A stretch of 7,926 nt of DNA from Nitrospirota bacterium (GTDB lineage Bacteria > Nitrospirota > Nitrospiria > Nitrospirales > UBA8639): the NCBI GenBank assembly GCA_020355985.1, contig CP070628.1, positions 918,329 through 926,254 of the forward strand, in the 5' to 3' direction. Position numbers and translations under genes: made by a program. A model generated the notes under the pieces. That model did not search any database, had not been told where the DNA came from, and saw only the letters and a list, made by a program, of their open reading frames with translations. Shown here in pieces: positions 5,837 to 7,926 of this stretch (within the stretch, counting starts at the first letter, position 1; every line of letters begins with the position of its first letter).

Positions 5837-6562
5837 ATGCCTTTTGACAATCCTTTTGAGCTTTTAGGATCTCTCGGTCTATTGTCCATCGTCATTTTGA
5901 TGATTCTGTCCATTTTTTCAGTGGTATCCTGGGGGATCATCGTAAATAAGTTTCGACAATTTCGGAAAATCAACCAGGAAGAAGCACAATTCCTCCAATT
6001 CTATGAAGTAAACCCGGTAAATTATAAAACTCTCAGAAATCAGGCCAAAAATTATACGCTTAGCCCCAGTTCGATGGTCTATCTTGGCGTGACGGACCGA
6101 TTACCAACATCCTCTGACCTATATACTCCTCAACAGGAACTGGAACCCCAAGGGCCCGCCCAACAGCCTAATCGGCAATATCTAGAAAAGGTCGCGCAGT
6201 ACATCATCCAAAATCAAATTAACCACCAAGAAGCCTATTTACCATTTTTAGCCACCACGGGAAATTTAACGCCCTTTATTGGCCTCTTAGGAACGGTATT
6301 GGGGATTATTAATGCTTTTGGAGAAATTGGCATCCAGGGGTCGGCCAGTATTGCTGCAGTTGCCCCTGGTGTCTCTGAAGCCCTGGTAGCAACAGCAGCT
6401 GGGCTCTTTGCTGCCATCCCTGCCGTCATGGCTTATAATTTTTTTCTTTCCAGAATCCGCAAAATGTCCTTTCGCGTTGAAGCCTTTACGATTGAATTTC
6501 TCAATACTATTGAGGAATCTGAAAAAGCCTTTGAAGAAGAAGAAGTGGAAGTTGCCCGATGA
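5837..6562 (+). CDS. tolQ: TolQ/ExbB-family proton-channel protein
   Basis: This inner-membrane protein forms, with TolR, the proton-driven stator that energises TolA or TonB and, in the Tol-Pal case, outer-membrane constriction during division. Three membrane helices are visible: about 14-36 ([23 protein letters not shown]), 138-160 and 176-202. The MotA/TolQ/ExbB signature is clear: [24 protein letters not shown] (138-161) and [23 protein letters not shown] (181-203). T153 and T186 align with the two conserved pore threonines known in E. coli TolQ. The cytoplasmic loop between helices 1 and 2 contains a Pro/Gln-rich stretch at about 88-113 not typical of the E. coli protein. Length 241 aa is normal for the family. 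Its TGA overlaps the tolR ATG (ATGA), so the two are translationally coupled. ExbB is an alternative name, but the neighbouring TolR-like sequence favours TolQ. Confidence 0.9.
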   Translation: MPFDNPFELLGSLGLLSIVILMILSIFSVVSWGIIVNKFRQFRKINQEEAQFLQFYEVNPVNYKTLRNQAKNYTLSPSSMVYLGVTDRLPTSSDLYTPQQELEPQGPAQQPNRQYLEKVAQYIIQNQINHQEAYLPFLATTGNLTPFIGLLGTVLGIINAFGEIGIQGSASIAAVAPGVSEALVATAAGLFAAIPAVMAYNFFLSRIRKMSFRVEAFTIEFLNTIEESEKAFEEEEVEVAR

Positions 6563-6996
6563 TAACTGGGTCCCGGCCTCGACAATTTCTTGCTGAAATC
6601 AATGTTATCCCCCTAGTGGATGTGGTCCTCGTCTTGCTCGTAATTTTCATGGTCACAGCCCCAATGTTACATAGAGGTTTGGATATTAATTTGCCGACAA
6701 CAGCGGCCAACAATATTAAGGCAGAGGAACGGCTAATCGTCACTATTCAGAAAGACCGCAGCTTATCTTTGGGGAACGACCCAATAAGCCTGGTAGCCCT
6801 ACGGTCAAAATTACAAGAAGCCAAAGCCTCCAATCCTCTAATTTCCGTCTATTTACGCGCTGACCAAACTGTCCCCTATGGAACAGTGGTACAGATCATG
6901 GATGAAGTGAAGGGGGCTAAAATCGAACGTCTTGGAATGGTCACAGGTCCGAAAATGGAAACAATCGAAGCAGACAATATTGGAACCTCCCCCTAA
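6559..6996 (+). CDS. tolR: TolR/ExbD-family stator protein
   Basis: This 145-aa inner-membrane protein is the proton-binding partner of TolQ. It has a short cytoplasmic N-terminus with the conserved [18 protein letters not shown] segment (14-31). D21 in the membrane helix (about 17-37) is the proton-carrying aspartate equivalent to D23 of E. coli TolR. The periplasmic domain follows, with LDINLPTTA (41-49), [14 protein letters not shown] (95-108) and a typical TolR ending [21 protein letters not shown] (111-131). The start ATG is inside the tolQ stop (4-bp overlap), which needs no separate ribosome binding site. The 'IERLGMVT' ending and gene order favour TolR over ExbD, but both names belong to one superfamily. 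Confidence 0.9.
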   Translation: MITGSRPRQFLAEINVIPLVDVVLVLLVIFMVTAPMLHRGLDINLPTTAANNIKAEERLIVTIQKDRSLSLGNDPISLVALRSKLQEAKASNPLISVYLRADQTVPYGTVVQIMDEVKGAKIERLGMVTGPKMETIEADNIGTSP

Positions 6997-7007
6997 AATT
7001 CCGTTTC

Positions 7008-7926
7008 ATGGCACATGCTTCATCCCCAAGCCTTATTGATCTTGGACTCAAGACTGACGTCGCCCTAGAAGGATCACCATTCCGTGGGGGCCTTGCCGCC
7101 TCATGCGTTCTTCATGCTCTCGTCTTCGTTATGGCCATGTTTGTAAGGTTTCACTCAGATAGCGAGCAACCTTTTCGTTCAATTGACGTGGCGCTGATTT
7201 CCTTGCCGTCCACTCAAACGACCGCACCAAAATCCAAGCCGGTTCCCGCTCCTACGAAAAAACCGGCAAAACCACCAGCTTCCCAAACAGTCGCACCGCC
7301 TCAACCAGCGCCAACTGCACCACCAGTCCCAGCGGAAGCCCCCCTTCCTCCGTTACCCACCGAAACGGCTTCCGAACGATTATTTGAATCGTTGAGTGGT
7401 GCTATTAAATCCATCGTTGTTCCTCAAAGACAGGAAGCCACTTCATCACCTCTTCCACCCCAAGAACAAAACATGCCTCCATCGGAAGACCAGGCACCGT
7501 TGATTGACAACCTTCGATTACCCTCAGCTCCACCAACAATCGCTCGTCCAAAGCAATTACCACGGTCAAAACCTTTGAAAATTCCTTCAACGATAACCCC
7601 ACCTTCAGCCTCAGCACCCCAAAAGACTCAAGCTCCTTCGAAATCACCCCCTCCTAAATCCCCGACGCCAGAAACTAGAGCTCAGTCAACGGTGAATCCC
7701 GCACCGGCGGTCCCATCATTCAGCGAAGTCACCCCATTCCAGAAACCTCTGCCGGCTAGGACCTCACCGAAGAGCCTACCAAATCCCAAGATAGAGGAAT
7801 CCCTAAAACGCAGCATCCCCGATATTCCAAACCCTACTCCCGAGCCCAACGTACCAAAGATTTCTCGGGAACGATTGAGGACACAACAGACGCGGAAATC
7901 GTCTACACCCCAAGTTTCAGCTCCAC
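7008..7926 (+). CDS. TonB/TolA-like energy-transducing protein, 5' part (3' end outside window)
   Basis: The frame is open from ATG 7008 to the window edge (306 full codons), beginning 11 bp after the tolR stop, so it is the third gene of the operon. The N-terminus (1-26) is followed by one membrane helix at about 27-47 (GGLAASCVLHALVFVMAMFV). S32 and H36 form the S-x-x-x-H pattern known to contact ExbB/TolQ in TonB and TolA. The rest is a very long periplasmic linker rich in Pro, Ala, Ser, Thr and Lys from about residue 66. It is broken by one possible helix at 119-138 (SERLFESLSGAIKSIVVP) and by basic patches near 286-299. The C-terminal TonB/TolA receptor-binding domain should lie beyond the window. 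Position favours TolA; the proline-rich rather than Ala/Lys helical linker looks more like TonB. No strong Shine-Dalgarno precedes the ATG, so coupling to tolR is likely. Confidence 0.8.
   Translation, partial: MAHASSPSLIDLGLKTDVALEGSPFRGGLAASCVLHALVFVMAMFVRFHSDSEQPFRSIDVALISLPSTQTTAPKSKPVPAPTKKPAKPPASQTVAPPQPAPTAPPVPAEAPLPPLPTETASERLFESLSGAIKSIVVPQRQEATSSPLPPQEQNMPPSEDQAPLIDNLRLPSAPPTIARPKQLPRSKPLKIPSTITPPSASAPQKTQAPSKSPPPKSPTPETRAQSTVNPAPAVPSFSEVTPFQKPLPARTSPKSLPNPKIEESLKRSIPDIPNPTPEPNVPKISRERLRTQQTRKSSTPQVSAP

Noticed and set aside
6235..6743. Minus-strand frames opposite tolQ and tolR
   Set aside because: They mirror the strongly coding + strand genes and have no start signals or recognisable protein features.
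5837..6996. ExbB/ExbD rather than TolQ/TolR
   Set aside because: The superfamily is shared, but the TolR-type C-terminus (IERLGMVT) and the 4-bp overlap arrangement fit TolQR better; the choice is not certain.
1..7926. CRISPR array, insertion sequence or phage integration at the tRNAs
   Set aside because: No regularly spaced repeats, transposase or integrase frames, and no duplicated tRNA 3' end were seen in the window.

Overview
The window looks like chromosomal DNA from a Gram-negative, diderm bacterium of moderate base composition. The evidence is a Tol/Ton-type inner-membrane motor (tolQ-tolR plus a TonB/TolA-like protein), a secreted LysM lytic transglycosylase and a membrane-anchored TPR protein. 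I saw no mobile element, CRISPR array or phage gene. The mix of genes (a B12-dependent RiPP radical SAM methyltransferase, an MltD-like enzyme with LysM repeats, tRNA-Val/tRNA-Asp next to tolQR) reminds me of Nitrospirota (Nitrospira lineage). That placement is inference from memory, not proven by the sequence.

Left part (1-2201, + strand): the 3' end of a pterin-4a-carbinolamine dehydratase gene is followed after 6 bp by a complete 648-aa gene. Its product is a cobalamin-binding radical SAM enzyme of the RiPP-maturation C-methyltransferase family. No convincing RiPP precursor, protease or transporter gene lies beside it in this window, so the enzyme is an apparent orphan here. Its substrate is the main open question.

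Middle part (2202-5298): a 259-bp gap holds a weak terminator-like hairpin, a good -35 box with a partial -10, a 13-bp imperfect direct repeat, and a possible 31-aa ORF. The stop codon of that ORF overlaps the start of the next gene (ATGA). The next gene is a 664-aa secreted MltD-like lytic transglycosylase with three clear LysM repeats and one degenerate one. It converges, with a 21-bp gap, on a minus-strand gene for a 273-aa single-pass TPR protein (YfgM-like).

Right part (5299-7926): two back-to-back sigma-70 promoters diverge. The minus one serves the TPR gene. The plus one (perfect TTGACA and TATAAT, 16-bp spacer) serves tRNA-Val(TAC) and tRNA-Asp(GTC), which are separated by a 114-bp spacer that can fold into a long hairpin. 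Eighty-one bases after tRNA-Asp comes tolQ, overlapping tolR by 4 bp, then a proline-rich TonB/TolA-like gene that runs off the window. No clear promoter or terminator separates the tRNAs from tolQ, so read-through is likely.

Functionally, most of the window concerns the cell envelope: peptidoglycan cleavage, the proton-driven Tol/Ton motor and a membrane TPR chaperone-like protein. The RiPP-type methyltransferase at the left is the outlier.
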